DNA of 64,000 nt from Lysobacteraceae bacterium NML93-0399 (lineage in GTDB: Bacteria > Pseudomonadota > Gammaproteobacteria > Xanthomonadales > Xanthomonadaceae): positions 124,001 to 188,000 of the forward strand of contig NTJI01000004.1 of the NCBI GenBank assembly GCA_002307375.1. The letters run 5' to 3'. Position 1 is the stretch's first letter. Every line of letters starts with the position of its first letter. This document shows positions 35,704 through 48,525 of this stretch, piece by piece. A model generated the notes under the pieces. The model was not told the origin of the DNA. It ran no database searches and saw only the letters and a program-made list of their open reading frames with translations. Made by a program: the position numbers and the translations under genes.

Positions 35704-35730
35704 GTAATTACGTGGTATGTAATACATTAC
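35704..35730. promoter_or_regulatory. Paired GTAAT palindromes, possible KfrA/TnpT operator
   Basis: GTAATTAC (35704-35711) is a perfect palindrome and GTAAT (35719-35723) with ATTAC (35726-35730) is a second inverted pair. Both lie within 50 bp of the KfrA-like start. Autoregulation is inferred from position. Confidence 0.4.
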
Positions 35731-35752
35731 GAAATTGTCCGAGGAGGCCGTC

Positions 35753-36790
35753 ATGGCCCGTGCTGGGTTGTACAAGAGCGATGTGCAGAAGGCCCGCGAC
35801 GCGCTGCGAGCGCAGGGCAAGCATCCGTCGGTGGACGCGGTGCGGGTGGCATTGGGCAACACCGGCTCCAAGACCACCATCCACCGCTACCTGAAGGAAC
35901 TGGAGGAGGAGGAAGGGCAAGGCCTCGGTGCCAAGGTCGCCGTCAGCGACGCACTGCAGGACCTGGTCGGCCGACTCGCTGGGCGCCTGCACGACGAGGC
36001 CGAGGCCGTCGTCGCGGAGGCCAAGCAGCAGTTCGACGCGCAGTTGCAGGAGCGCGGACAAGCACTCGAGCGCGCTCAGCAGGAAGCGGCGGCCCTGAGC
36101 GCCCAGCTCCAGGGCACCGAAACGGCGTTGCACAACGAAAAGACCTCGCATGCAGCCAGCCGGCAAGCACTGGCCGACCGAGCTACCGAGGTCGCCCAGC
36201 TCGGCGAGCGCATCGCCGGCCTGACCGCCCGACTAGCCGAGCACGAGGCGCACGCACAGTCGCTGGAACAGAAGCACCAGCACGCCCGCGAGGCGCTGGA
36301 GCACTACCGGACCTCGGTCAAGGACCAGCGCGACCAGGAACAGCGCCGGCACGAACACCAAGTGCAGGAACTACAGGTCGCGCTACGCCAGGCCAATGAG
36401 GTGCTGACCGCCAAGAACCACGAGCTGGTACAGCTCAATCGCGACAATGGGCAGTGGCTGGAGCGCCATAGCCGCTTGGAGCGGGAGCTGGCCCAGGTGC
36501 GGCAGGATGCAGACGACCAGCGGAAGGAACTTGACGCGCTACGGCTCACGGCCACCGAGCACCAGACCTTGCAGACGCGCTGGGCGCAAGATACCCAGGC
36601 GCTGGAGGTTGTACGGGCAGAATTGGTCGGTGCTCGCGCCGATCTAGCGAAGGAGCTGGAGCGTCGCGAACAGGCCGAAGCCGACGCGTTGCGGGCCGGT
36701 GTGCGCAGTGACACGCTGGAGCAGGTACTGGCGCAGTTGCGCCCAGCTCAAGCTGCCGGTTCAGTCGGCAAGAAAAATCCGGCAACCTGA
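35753..36790 (+). CDS. TnpT/KfrA-like DNA-binding coiled-coil protein
   Basis: A 345-residue protein with a helix-turn-helix head (MARAGLYKSDVQKARDAL, then VRVALGNTGSKTTIHRYLKE) and a continuous coiled coil from about residue 55 to 325 rich in Q, E, A and R (TEVAQLGERIAGLTARLAEH). This is the KfrA plan, shared by TnpT of Tn4651-type transposons, which aids cointegrate resolution. GAGGAGG lies six bases before the ATG at 35753. It is 24 bp from the right terminal repeat. A second member of this family begins at 157. Confidence 0.8.
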   Translation: MARAGLYKSDVQKARDALRAQGKHPSVDAVRVALGNTGSKTTIHRYLKELEEEEGQGLGAKVAVSDALQDLVGRLAGRLHDEAEAVVAEAKQQFDAQLQERGQALERAQQEAAALSAQLQGTETALHNEKTSHAASRQALADRATEVAQLGERIAGLTARLAEHEAHAQSLEQKHQHAREALEHYRTSVKDQRDQEQRRHEHQVQELQVALRQANEVLTAKNHELVQLNRDNGQWLERHSRLERELAQVRQDADDQRKELDALRLTATEHQTLQTRWAQDTQALEVVRAELVGARADLAKELERREQAEADALRAGVRSDTLEQVLAQLRPAQAAGSVGKKNPAT

Positions 36791-36810
36791 TGATTTCACG
36801 AAAGAAATCA
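36791..36810. terminator. Small hairpin after the TnpT-like gene
   Basis: TGATTTC and GAAATCA are perfect 7-bp arms with a 6-base loop, starting right at the stop codon. No T-run follows, so termination is uncertain. It could be part of the transposon end. Confidence 0.3.
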
Positions 36811-36813
36811 GAT

Positions 36814-36851
36814 TCTATGGGGCATTTTTACAGGTATCTCGGCTGAACCCC
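36814..36851 (-). repeat. Right terminal repeat of the 17.4-kb transposon
   Basis: Outer end GGCTGAACCCC stops at 36851 and is followed by the TCGTA duplication (36852-36856). Its reverse complement matches 19436 onward in 31 of the first 34 bases. Confidence 0.9.
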
Positions 36852-37318
36852 TCGTACAGGTCATTGCGCGAGCACTCCCAGGCCGATGACATGTTCACGT
36901 CGCCAAAGCGGTACGGGGTAAGCAGCCACAGGCACAAGGCGTTGAACGCAAGATTGATCACGGCGGCGATGCCGATGGCCTCGAAGATCGGCACCTCCGG
37001 GTGGGCCAGGCGCCAGCCGATCTGGATGGCGACCGCAACCGCGGCACCGAGGATCAGCAATCCCTTGAACAACGCCACCCTGGCCTTGGCGCGCAGGCTC
37101 GCGCCGATCACTGCCAGGCTCAGCAGATAGGTCAACGCATCACCGAGGTTGTCGAGGCTGCCCGACAGCAACGAGGACGAGCCGCTGTAGATCGCTGCGG
37201 TGATCATCATCACGAAGCTGGCGATGTTGATTGCCAGCACGATCATCAACACGCGCCGCTGCCCCGCCTCCAGGGCGCGGATATCCACCGTGCTTCCGCA
37301 GCCGCACGAATCACTCAT
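36852..37318 (-). pseudogene. CDF metal transporter, 5' part, cut by the 17.4-kb transposon
   Basis: From the ATG at 37318 the frame reads MSDSCGCGSTVDIRALEAG, carries SSLLSGSLDNLGDALTYLLS with the metal-site aspartates, and ends SAWECSRNDLYEG exactly at the transposon. The open frame then reads into the terminal repeat (FSRDTCKNAP) and stops at 36815. The missing helix and tail are at 19274-19435. The reconstructed protein has about 207 residues, close to the intact paralogue at 25462 (220). The truncated product lacks the last transmembrane segment and is probably inactive. Confidence 0.9.
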
Positions 37319-37377
37319 GATCATGTCTCCGAGTCGAGCGGGCGTCCGAGGATTTGCGGCCCGCTTCCAGGTCGGCG

Positions 37378-37408
37378 ATCCTAAACCCCGGAGTCGCTAC
37401 AGAGTCAA
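37378..37408 (-). promoter_or_regulatory. MerR-type operator-promoter facing the split CDF gene
   Basis: On the minus strand, -35 TTGACT (37408-37403) and -10 TAGGAT (37383-37378) are 19 bp apart around CTGTAGCGACTCCGG. Spacing and position fit activation by the MerR encoded at 37413. The former target gene is now cut by the transposon. Confidence 0.72.
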
Positions 37409-37412
37409 GCCC

Positions 37413-37808
37413 ATGAAGATCGGAGAGGTCGCGGAGCGCAGCGGGTGCCATCCCGAAACCGTGCGCTACTACGAGCGCATCGGGTTGTTGCCTGCCCCGC
37501 CGCGCACGGCGGGCGGGTATCGCGACTACCGTCCCGCCGACGCGGATCGGCTGCGCTTCATCAGCCGCGGACGCGAACTGGGCTTCTCGCTGGAGGAGAT
37601 CCGCAGCCTGCTGGGCCTGGCCGAAGACGACGGGTTGTCCTGCCAGGATGTCGACCGTCTTGCCCGCGGGCACCTGCTGGACATCCGGAACCGGCTAAAC
37701 GACCTTCAGCGGATGGCCTCGGAGCTCGAACGGGTGATTGGCAGTTGCAGCGGCGGCGAGCGCGGCCAGTGCGCCATCCTCGACACGCTGCGCCACCCGC
37801 CATCCTAG
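37413..37808 (+). CDS. MerR-family regulator, CadR/ZntR/PbrR type
   Basis: 131 residues, MKIGEVAERSGCHPETVRYY at the start. Cysteines in LSCQDVDRLARG and IGSCSGGERGQCAIL mark a divalent-metal sensor. It is divergent from the split CDF gene and its promoter, and convergent with the CDF ending at 37817. Very similar to the regulator at 24771; the pair of MerR-CDF modules are paralogous. It lacks the long cysteine tail seen in that copy. Confidence 0.85.
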   Translation: MKIGEVAERSGCHPETVRYYERIGLLPAPPRTAGGYRDYRPADADRLRFISRGRELGFSLEEIRSLLGLAEDDGLSCQDVDRLARGHLLDIRNRLNDLQRMASELERVIGSCSGGERGQCAILDTLRHPPS

Positions 37809-37816
37809 GTCGGCAC

Positions 37817-38410
37817 TCAAGCGTCCTCTTCGCCACGGGCATCCTGCAGGATCTCGATGCCCCCTTTCAGGGCGATCGCCGCCACTGCGAGCCCCACGAC
37901 GAGGTCGGGCCAGGCCCGCCCGGTCCACAGCACCAGTCCGCCACCCACGAGCACGCCTGCGTTGGCGATGAAATCGTTGGTGCTGAAGGTCGTCGCGGCA
38001 CGCACGTTCACATTGGCCTGCCGGATTTTCTTGAGCAGCCACACGCATGTCGCGTTTACCAGGCCGGCCCCCAGCGCCATCACCATCATCGTCGTACCAA
38101 TGGGCTCGGCGTCACCCAGGAACCGACGGCCCACGTCGACCAGGATCCCAGCGGCGAACAGGATCAGCAGCCAGCCGGACACTTTGGCCGCCGACCGTTT
38201 CCAGGCTTGTGAGCGACTGAGTGCGAGCAGGGTGATGATGTAGACGGCGCTGTCGGACGTATTGTCCAGTCCATTTGCGATCAGAGCGCTTGAGCCGGCG
38301 GCGACGCCCGTGACCCCGAACCCCGCGGCAAGCGCGAGGTTCAGGGCGAGGACGATCAACAGGATCCGGCGCTGGTGCGCGTCGTGTATCTCGATCTTCT
38401 CTTCACTCAA
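37817..38410 (-). CDS. CDF-type cation transporter, czc-associated
   Basis: A 197-residue six-segment CDF with metal-site helices SSALIANGLDNTSDSAVYII and TTFSTNDFIANAGVLV. It lies directly after czcA; the best start is TTG at 38410, two bases before the czcA stop region, preceded by GGAGG. A longer frame to 38482 would run inside czcA and gives an unlikely N-terminus. It parallels the gene at 32278 in sequence and position. Confidence 0.78.
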   Translation of the reverse strand: MSEEKIEIHDAHQRRILLIVLALNLALAAGFGVTGVAAGSSALIANGLDNTSDSAVYIITLLALSRSQAWKRSAAKVSGWLLILFAAGILVDVGRRFLGDAEPIGTTMMVMALGAGLVNATCVWLLKKIRQANVNVRAATTFSTNDFIANAGVLVGGGLVLWTGRAWPDLVVGLAVAAIALKGGIEILQDARGEEDA

Positions 38411-38411
38411 C

Positions 38412-42587
<4,176 letters not shown>

Positions 42588-42591
<4 letters not shown>

Positions 42592-43868
42592 GGGGTTGCT
42601 CCTTGGTTGTCTTGCGGGCCCGGGCCGGCGACGAATGCCTGGCCGGTCAGCCGCTGGATCTCGATCAGGGCGCGCTGGGCTTCCAGCGCAGCTGCCAGCT
42701 GTTGCTGCCGTGCGGCGGCGCGCTCCGCCTGCAGGCTCGACCACTCCAGATAACTGGCGGCGCCTGCGCGGTACGCGGTGGCGGCCGCTGCTTCGGCCTT
42801 GGCCAGACGTGGAAGCACGTCCTCACCCAGCCGCTGTGCTTCCAGGCGGGCCACCCCGAAGCGGCCATGCGCCTCAGCGAGGGTGGAGTAGAGCGACAGC
42901 CCCACGGCCTCCCGTTCGATTTCCAGCGCTGTCAACTCGGCGCGTGCGGCACGGATGCCCGGTTGTGCCCGGCGGGTGGTGCCCAGCGGGATCGAGACAC
43001 TGCCGACCAAGCCGAAGTCATCGGCGTCCGCCATCCGTCGCACGCCCACCTGCCAGTCGAAGTCCGGGGTCGCTTCGCTGCGTGCCAGCTGCAGGCGTGC
43101 CTCGCCAATGCGCTGCTGATCGACGAACTGCGCGAGCTCGGGAGTGCGTTGCAACCAGTCGGCGAGTACCGCGAAGTCCGCGATCTGGGGCACGGCGAGC
43201 AGATCGCCCCCGAGGATCTCGAATGCGGGATTTCGCTCGCCCCACAGGGCCGCGAGATGCTGGCGGGCGGCCGCCTGACGTTGCCGGGCGCGAGCGCGAT
43301 CCAGTTCCGACCGCGCGAGGGCGGCCTGGGCGGTGAGTACGACCGATTCCGGCGAAGCGCCGGCCTCGTGACGCCGGCGCGCCGCAGCAACGGTGCGTTC
43401 GCGCTGGTCGACGTCCAACTGCGCAAGCTCGCCTTCGCGTTGCGCACCGACGACCGCCAGGTAGCGGCGGGCCACTTCGGCCAGGAGATCCAACCGCTGC
43501 GCCTCGCGCTCGATGGCCAGCGCGTCGATCCGGCTTTGCGCGAGCGTGCGGCGGGCATCGAGCTTGCCGCCGCGCTCCAGCACGGAGGCGAGGCTCAGCG
43601 TGATCTCGGCGCCATCCAGGCCGCTGGCCGGGCCGGTACCGAGCACGTTCTCGACCTCGGCTCCAGCGACCAGCGCCGGGCGCAACGAGGAGCGATCCAG
43701 TTCGGCTTTCAGGGCCTCATGGCGGGCACCAAACAAGCGTAGATCGGGATGGGCGTCGGCAACGCGAAGGAAAGCGTCGTCCAGGGTGAGGGGGTCGGCG
43801 GCGTGCGTGGGGAATGCCACGGCACACACGGCGACGAACGCGGCCAGGGCCGCTGATCGCAAACGCAT
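42588..43868 (-). CDS. czcC: CzcC outer-membrane efflux protein (TolC family)
   Basis: 426 residues with a signal peptide (LAAFVAVCAVAFPTHA) and two OEP repeats, for example LDGAEITLSLASVLERGGKL and AAATAYRAGAASYLEWSSLQ. The stop overlaps the czcB start by four bases. It forms the outer-membrane duct of the second Czc pump. The upstream gap to the small exported protein is 56 bp, so both probably share one promoter upstream of 44317. Confidence 0.85.
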
Positions 43869-43924
43869 GGGGGTTGCTCCGATGAATCGAATTGACGGGA
43901 GTCGGCATCAGGCCGACGGCGCGG

Positions 43925-44317
43925 TCATCCGAAGATCGGAGGCTTGAATGGGCTCGGCAGACGCAAGGCGGCCGGGGGCGATGCTTTTTCGACCCCCATT
44001 CGACCGGCGACCGGTCGAGTAGAAAATGAATCCAGGACCGGCAACACGGCCGCGGCTGAACCACAGCAATGGGCGAAATCCAGTAACAGGTGCAACGTCT
44101 CCGATCCGTCTTGATCGTGCGCGTCCGCCGCGGCGAACTCCGCGCCCGGATCGTTGGCATGCGGGCCGTGGCTGTGCGCGCCCGACGGATCGTGCGCGAG
44201 CTCATGCATTTCGCCAGCGGCTGTCATCACCGGTTGGAATGCCAACCCCAACGCAAGCACACCCAGCACGACGACGCGCAGGAGCGGCAACAAGAAGCGG
44301 GGATGCAGGCGGGTCAT
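43925..44317 (-). CDS. CzcI-like small exported histidine-rich protein
   Basis: 130 residues: export signal (LLRVVVLGVLALGLAFQPVM), then HELAHDPSGAHSHGPHANDP and a DFAHCC motif. It precedes czcC as czcI does. It shares with the protein at 26183 only its signal, histidine content and place. Likely periplasmic metal sensing or buffering. Confidence 0.6.
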   Translation of the reverse strand: MTRLHPRFLLPLLRVVVLGVLALGLAFQPVMTAAGEMHELAHDPSGAHSHGPHANDPGAEFAAADAHDQDGSETLHLLLDFAHCCGSAAAVLPVLDSFSTRPVAGRMGVEKASPPAALRLPSPFKPPIFG

Positions 44318-44377
44318 GGCCGCGCAGGGTACCTGCGGATGATGGGGTTATACAATTCCGCTGAATGCGTCGAGAGG

Positions 44378-44635
44378 GCTACAGGGAAAAGGCGCGTTCC
44401 AGTTGTCGGCCATGGCACCGCTTGTACTTGTTTCCGCTGCCGCACTGGCACGGCTGGTGATCGCGCAGCCCCGACGACAGTGCGTGTCCAGGAACTGGTG
44501 CGCCTGCTGCAGCGGTTCGATTTCATGCGCGGGGACACTGACCTCGCCGGGAGCCGCCGGGATGCCCCGGCTCAGTCTCTTCCTGGGGGCTCTTGCCGTT
44601 GCATGGGCTGCTAGCCCTTCGATGGCAGACAGCAA
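44378..44635 (-). pseudogene. SEC-C motif protein fragment, frameshifted
   Basis: One frame gives VPAHEIEPLQQAHQFLDTHC. The next, one base away, gives LRDHQPCQCGSGNKYKRCHG and ends RQLERAFSL at the stop 44378-44380. The second piece is a classical SEC-C zinc motif (CxCGS...KYKxCHG) as found at the C-terminus of YecA/SecA-like proteins. Restoring a fifth G in the run within CGGGGC joins the two. The N-terminal part and start codon were not found. Confidence 0.5.
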
Positions 44636-45081
44636 TACCCTGACTGCGCTCTACGAGGTCATGCGGTCGGGCTTGGCTGCCTGAGTGATCCGTGGGACGA
44701 AGTGATGCGCGATGTTCCAACGAGACGTCCGCTTTGGGTCGGAAGCCGCACTTCCCTACCCCCGATAAACATCCCTAATCCCCTGCCCTATCGATGTTCG
44801 CTTCCGGCCAAAGCGGCCTACGATCACGGCGCCGGTATCGTTTACTCGGCGCCCCAACGGCTAGCTGTTGCTGAGCGATTTCAGGTCAGCGACGAACTGC
44901 TCGGGATGCGGTGGGTGTGGTAGACCATGACCAACGGGGGCATCCTCCGCCGCGCGAGGAAATCGCCCGGCGCCCGCCGCAATGACAACGTGTACGTACG
45001 GGCCACGTGGAGATTCCGGGCGACCCTGGTGATCGTGAGGCGACAGGCTTCGGCTGGCCGGACCCGCGCGCACAGCAGACA
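44636..45081. other. Intergenic stretch with hairpin repeat; no gene seen
   Basis: 446 bp without a supportable gene. It contains CGCTTCCGGCCAAAGCGG at 44799-44816, a relative of the hairpin at 19068-19095, and a TGTTCCAACG-type match to the sequence just ahead of that hairpin. The last 150 bp are probably the promoter region of the CDF at 45082. Confidence 0.5.
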
Positions 45082-46011
45082 ATGGTCGCCATGAAACCCC
45101 GCGACAGACCGGCCGAAGCCACGCCGGACCTGAGGAAGTACGCGTGGCTGGCGATCGTGACGGCGGTGCTGACGGTGCTGCTCAAGGGCAGTGCCTGGGC
45201 GATCACCGGCTCGGTGGGCCTGCTGTCGGACGCCGCCGAATCGATGGTCAACCTCGTGGCCGCCATCGTGGCCCTGGTCTCGCTGACCATCGCCGCCCAG
45301 CCGGCCGACGACGACCACCACTTCGGCCACAGCAAGGCGGAGTATTTCTCCGCCGCGCTGGAAGGGATCATGATCTTCGTCGCCGCGGCCTCGATCATCT
45401 ACCTGGGCATCGATCGCCTGCTCAATCCGCGGCCACTGGGAGCGCTCGGCATCGGCCTCGCCATTTCGATCGTGGCCGCCGTCCTCAACGGTGTCGTCGG
45501 GCGGATCCTGATCCAGGTCGGCACCGAGCACCGCTCCATCACCCTGCGCGCCGACGGCAAGCATCTGATGGCCGACGTGTACACCTCGGTCGGGGTCGTG
45601 GTGGGCCTGGGGCTGGCGTGGCTGACGGGCTGGGACTGGCTGGATCCGGTGATCGCGATCCTGGTGGGCGTCAACATCCTGGTTGTCGGCTACCGGCTGA
45701 TGTCCGAATCCGCCTCCGGCCTGATGGACGCGACCCTGTCCCCCGAGGACAACGCCCGGATCCAGGCCATCCTGGACGCGCACGCCGAACCGGGCCGGAT
45801 CGAGTTCCACGCCGTGCGGACCCGCGAATCGGGGGCCCGCCAGTTCATGGAGATGCACATGCTGGTGCCCGGCGACTGGACCGTCTTGCGCGGGCATGAC
45901 GCCATGGAAGACCTGGTGGAGAAGATCGTGGCGGAGTTCCCGGCCATGCGCGTGACCGGGCACCTGGAGCCGGTCTCTGATCCCCGCAGCTACGAAGACA
46001 TGGCCCTGTAG
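45082..46011 (+). CDS. FieF-like cation diffusion facilitator
   Basis: A 309-residue full-length CDF. Six transmembrane segments carry the zinc-site motifs SVGLLSDAAESMVNLVAA (D-x3-E) and ADGKHLMADVYTSVGVVV (H-x3-D). FGHSKAEYFSA is the conserved loop after TM2. The C-terminal cytoplasmic ferredoxin-like domain (about 210-290) has RIEFHAVRTRESGARQFMEM and HLEPVSDP. It exports Zn or Fe/Cd in exchange for protons. Starts are possible at 45082 (ATG) or 45091 (ATG). It stands alone between the czc and cop operons. Confidence 0.88.
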   Translation: MVAMKPRDRPAEATPDLRKYAWLAIVTAVLTVLLKGSAWAITGSVGLLSDAAESMVNLVAAIVALVSLTIAAQPADDDHHFGHSKAEYFSAALEGIMIFVAAASIIYLGIDRLLNPRPLGALGIGLAISIVAAVLNGVVGRILIQVGTEHRSITLRADGKHLMADVYTSVGVVVGLGLAWLTGWDWLDPVIAILVGVNILVVGYRLMSESASGLMDATLSPEDNARIQAILDAHAEPGRIEFHAVRTRESGARQFMEMHMLVPGDWTVLRGHDAMEDLVEKIVAEFPAMRVTGHLEPVSDPRSYEDMAL

Positions 46012-46142
46012 CCGAAAAAACTGCTGCAGGCGCGTTGGGCTAGGCAGGCGACGAAGGGCTGGGGGCTCGATATTCGAGCTGCGTCCCGTGCGGTTGTCGC
46101 TGCGTTCATCCGGCGTTTATATCCGCACGTATACTAGGGCGC

Positions 46143-46568
46143 ATGCCTTTCCGCGCGCTCATGATGCGGTTGTTCCTGATCGTTGCCTTGCTGGCGAACG
46201 GTCCGGGCATCGCTGGCGCGTCCATGCACATGGAGCACGTGCGCGACTCCCTGGGCGACGCGACCTACGCGACCACGGCGTCGACAGCAGCCGAGGCCAT
46301 GGCTGCCTGCCATGGAGGAGCAGCGGCTGCTACGGGGGCCGATGAGCACCATCACCCCCAGGCCACTGACGAGGCCGGAGCGGTATCGCCGTGGGACGAC
46401 TGCTGTGAGGCGGGTAATTGCTGCCCCTGCATGCACCATTGCGCAGCGGCGCTCGCCGGGTCGGCACTCGCCGATTTCACCATCCGGTACCGGCACACCG
46501 CCGAACCGTTCCTGTCGGTGCACGCGTCCGCGGCCCTGACCAATCTCTTCCGACCTCCGATCGGCTAA
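46143..46568 (+). CDS. copL: CopL-like copper-responsive metal-binding protein
   Basis: 141 residues: signal peptide (LMMRLFLIVALLANGPGIAG) and a mature part rich in Cys, His and Met (CHGGAAAATGADEHHHPQAT, DDCCEAGNCCPCMHHCA). It is the first gene of a copL-copA-copB set, the order known in Xanthomonas, where copL is needed for copper-induced expression. A TATACT box at 46130-46135 lies only seven bases before the ATG, so the message would be almost leaderless. Confidence 0.82.
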   Translation: MPFRALMMRLFLIVALLANGPGIAGASMHMEHVRDSLGDATYATTASTAAEAMAACHGGAAAATGADEHHHPQATDEAGAVSPWDDCCEAGNCCPCMHHCAAALAGSALADFTIRYRHTAEPFLSVHASAALTNLFRPPIG

Positions 46569-46671
46569 GTGTCCCTGCGCGCCTTCCGAGGCGCTGATGG
46601 ATCCTGTCCGCTGCTCCGCACTGACAGGGTAATGCTCGTCCCGCGAGCCTTCGACCTTTCCCGGAGTTCCC

Positions 46672-48525
46672 ATGTCATCCGATTCTTTCGGCCGTGCCGA
46701 GGGGCTGTCTGCCCCGTCGCGCCGCCGCTTCGTCCAGGGCCTTGCTGTTGGCGGGGCCGTCGCAACCTTGGGCCTGTGGCCCCGTTCCAGCTGGGCCGTC
46801 AAGGCCGAGGGCCTGCCCAACGTGCTCTCGGGCACCGAATTCGACCTGACCATCGGCGAGACGCCGATGAACTTCACCGGCGCCACGCGCCCCGCGATCA
46901 CAGTCAACGGATCGATTCCCGCACCCTTGCTGCGCTGGCGGGAAGGCACCACCGTCAACCTGCGGGTCCGCAATGCCCTGCCCCGCGGCTCGATCCATGG
47001 CGAGCAGGCGTCGATCCACTGGCACGGCATCCTGCTGCCGTCCGACATGGACGGCGTGCCCGGGCTGAGCTTCAACGGCATCAACCGTGGCGAGACCTAC
47101 CAGTACCGCTTCAACGTCGTGCAGGGCGGCACCTACTGGTACCACAGCCATTCCGGCTTCCAGGAGCAGGCCGGTCTCTACGGGCCACTGGTGATCGAGC
47201 CGCTGGAACCCGAGCCCTTCGCCTATGACCGCGATTACGTGGTCATGCTCAGCGACTGGACCGACCTCGATCCGAAGCGCCTGTTCGCCAGGCTCAAGAA
47301 GCGGTCTGACTTCGACAACTTCTCCAAGCAGACGGTCGGCGACTTCTTCGACGACGTGAAGCAGCACGGCCTGGCCGCTACGGTCGAGGACCGCAAGATG
47401 TGGGGCCAGATGCGGATGACGCCGACCGACCTGTCGGACGTCAACGGCAACACCTATACCTTCCTCATGAACGGCACGACCTCGCTCGGCAACTGGACCG
47501 GGCTGTTCCGGTCGGGCGAGAAGGTCCGCCTCCGTTTCATCAACGGGTCGGCAATGACGTACTTCGATGTGCGCATCCCGGGCCTGAAGATGACGGTGGT
47601 CGCGGCCGATGGACAGTACGTCCGCCCGGTCACGGTCGATGAGTTCCGCATCGCCACCGCTGAAACGTTCGACGTCATTGTCGAGCCGACCGGGCAGGAT
47701 GCGTTCACCATTTTTGCCCAGGACAGCGGCCGCACGGGATACATCAGCGGAACACTCGCCGTCAGGGAAGGCTTGCGGGCGCCGGTGCCGGACGTCGACC
47801 CCAAGCCACTCCTCACCATGGACGACATGGGCCACGGCGGGATGGGTGGCGGCGGTCACGACATGTCTTCGATGTCGCACGGTGCGATGGCCGGCGGTGC
47901 CATGGCCGGAATGGACCACAGCGGTCACGACATGTCGTCGATGGCAGCAGGCACGGCCGCCGGAGGGAGCATGGCCGGGATGGACCACGGTGCCGGCGGG
48001 ATGCAGGAGCATCCAGCCACCGAAACCGGCAACCCGCTGGTCGACATGCAGACGATGGCCCCTGTGCCGAGACTCGATGATCCGGGCATTGGCTTACGCG
48101 ACAACGGCCGACGCGTACTGACCTACGGCGATCTGCGCAGCACGTTCCCCGACCCCGACGGGCGCGCGCCCGGCCGCACGGTCGAGCTGCACCTGACCGG
48201 TCACATGGAGCGCTTTGCATGGTCGTTCGATGGAGTGAAGTTCGCTGACGCCGAACCCCTGCGTCTGAAGTACGGCGAGCGCATGCGAGTCGTCTTGGTC
48301 AACGACACGATGATGTCGCACCCGATCCATCTGCACGGCATGTGGAGCGACCTCGAGGACGAGTCCGGCAACTTCATGGTGCGCAAGCACACCATCGACA
48401 TGCCGCCTGGTACGAAGCGGGCCTTTCGCGTGCGCGCCGACGCGCTGGGTCGCTGGGCGTTCCATTGCCACCTGCTTTACCACATGGAAGCCGGCATGTT
48501 CCGCGAAGTGCGGGTGGAGGAATGA
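46672..48525 (+). CDS. copA: CopA multicopper oxidase (copper resistance)
   Basis: A 617-residue periplasmic oxidase exported by Tat (SRRRFVQGLAVGGAVATLG). Copper ligands: SIHWHGILLP and TYWYHSHSGFQEQAGLYG near the N-terminus, HPIHLHGMW and AFHCHLLYHMEAGM near the C-terminus. A methionine/histidine-rich insert (about 383-445, MGHGGMGGGGHDMSSMSHGA) is characteristic of CopA/PcoA. It oxidises Cu(I) to Cu(II) and binds copper. Its stop overlaps the copB start (ATGA at 48522). Confidence 0.95.
   Translation: MSSDSFGRAEGLSAPSRRRFVQGLAVGGAVATLGLWPRSSWAVKAEGLPNVLSGTEFDLTIGETPMNFTGATRPAITVNGSIPAPLLRWREGTTVNLRVRNALPRGSIHGEQASIHWHGILLPSDMDGVPGLSFNGINRGETYQYRFNVVQGGTYWYHSHSGFQEQAGLYGPLVIEPLEPEPFAYDRDYVVMLSDWTDLDPKRLFARLKKRSDFDNFSKQTVGDFFDDVKQHGLAATVEDRKMWGQMRMTPTDLSDVNGNTYTFLMNGTTSLGNWTGLFRSGEKVRLRFINGSAMTYFDVRIPGLKMTVVAADGQYVRPVTVDEFRIATAETFDVIVEPTGQDAFTIFAQDSGRTGYISGTLAVREGLRAPVPDVDPKPLLTMDDMGHGGMGGGGHDMSSMSHGAMAGGAMAGMDHSGHDMSSMAAGTAAGGSMAGMDHGAGGMQEHPATETGNPLVDMQTMAPVPRLDDPGIGLRDNGRRVLTYGDLRSTFPDPDGRAPGRTVELHLTGHMERFAWSFDGVKFADAEPLRLKYGERMRVVLVNDTMMSHPIHLHGMWSDLEDESGNFMVRKHTIDMPPGTKRAFRVRADALGRWAFHCHLLYHMEAGMFREVRVEE

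Larger units (their letters stand above)
19436..36851. mobile_element. 17.4-kb Tn3-family (Tn4651-like) transposon with mer and czc cargo
   Basis: Ends are GGGGTTC(T/A)GCCGAGATAC(G/C)T repeats in inverted orientation with perfect 5-bp duplications TCGTA at 19431-19435 and 36852-36856. The insertion target is a CDF gene whose halves rejoin in frame. Inside are a Tn3-family tnpA (20844-23804), a TnpS-like tyrosine recombinase (23821-24774) and, near the far end, a TnpT/KfrA-like gene (35753-36790). Cargo is merRTP-GDCCVxC and a czc/CDF/CzcP block. Confidence 0.92.

Noticed and set aside
35753..36790. Plasmid maintenance locus (KfrA)
   Set aside because: No par, rep or other plasmid genes nearby; its place 24 bp from a Tn3-family end fits TnpT better.
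44702..44923. 73-codon + strand frame upstream of the CDF
   Set aside because: Contains hairpin repeat sequence, no family resemblance and no convincing ribosome site.
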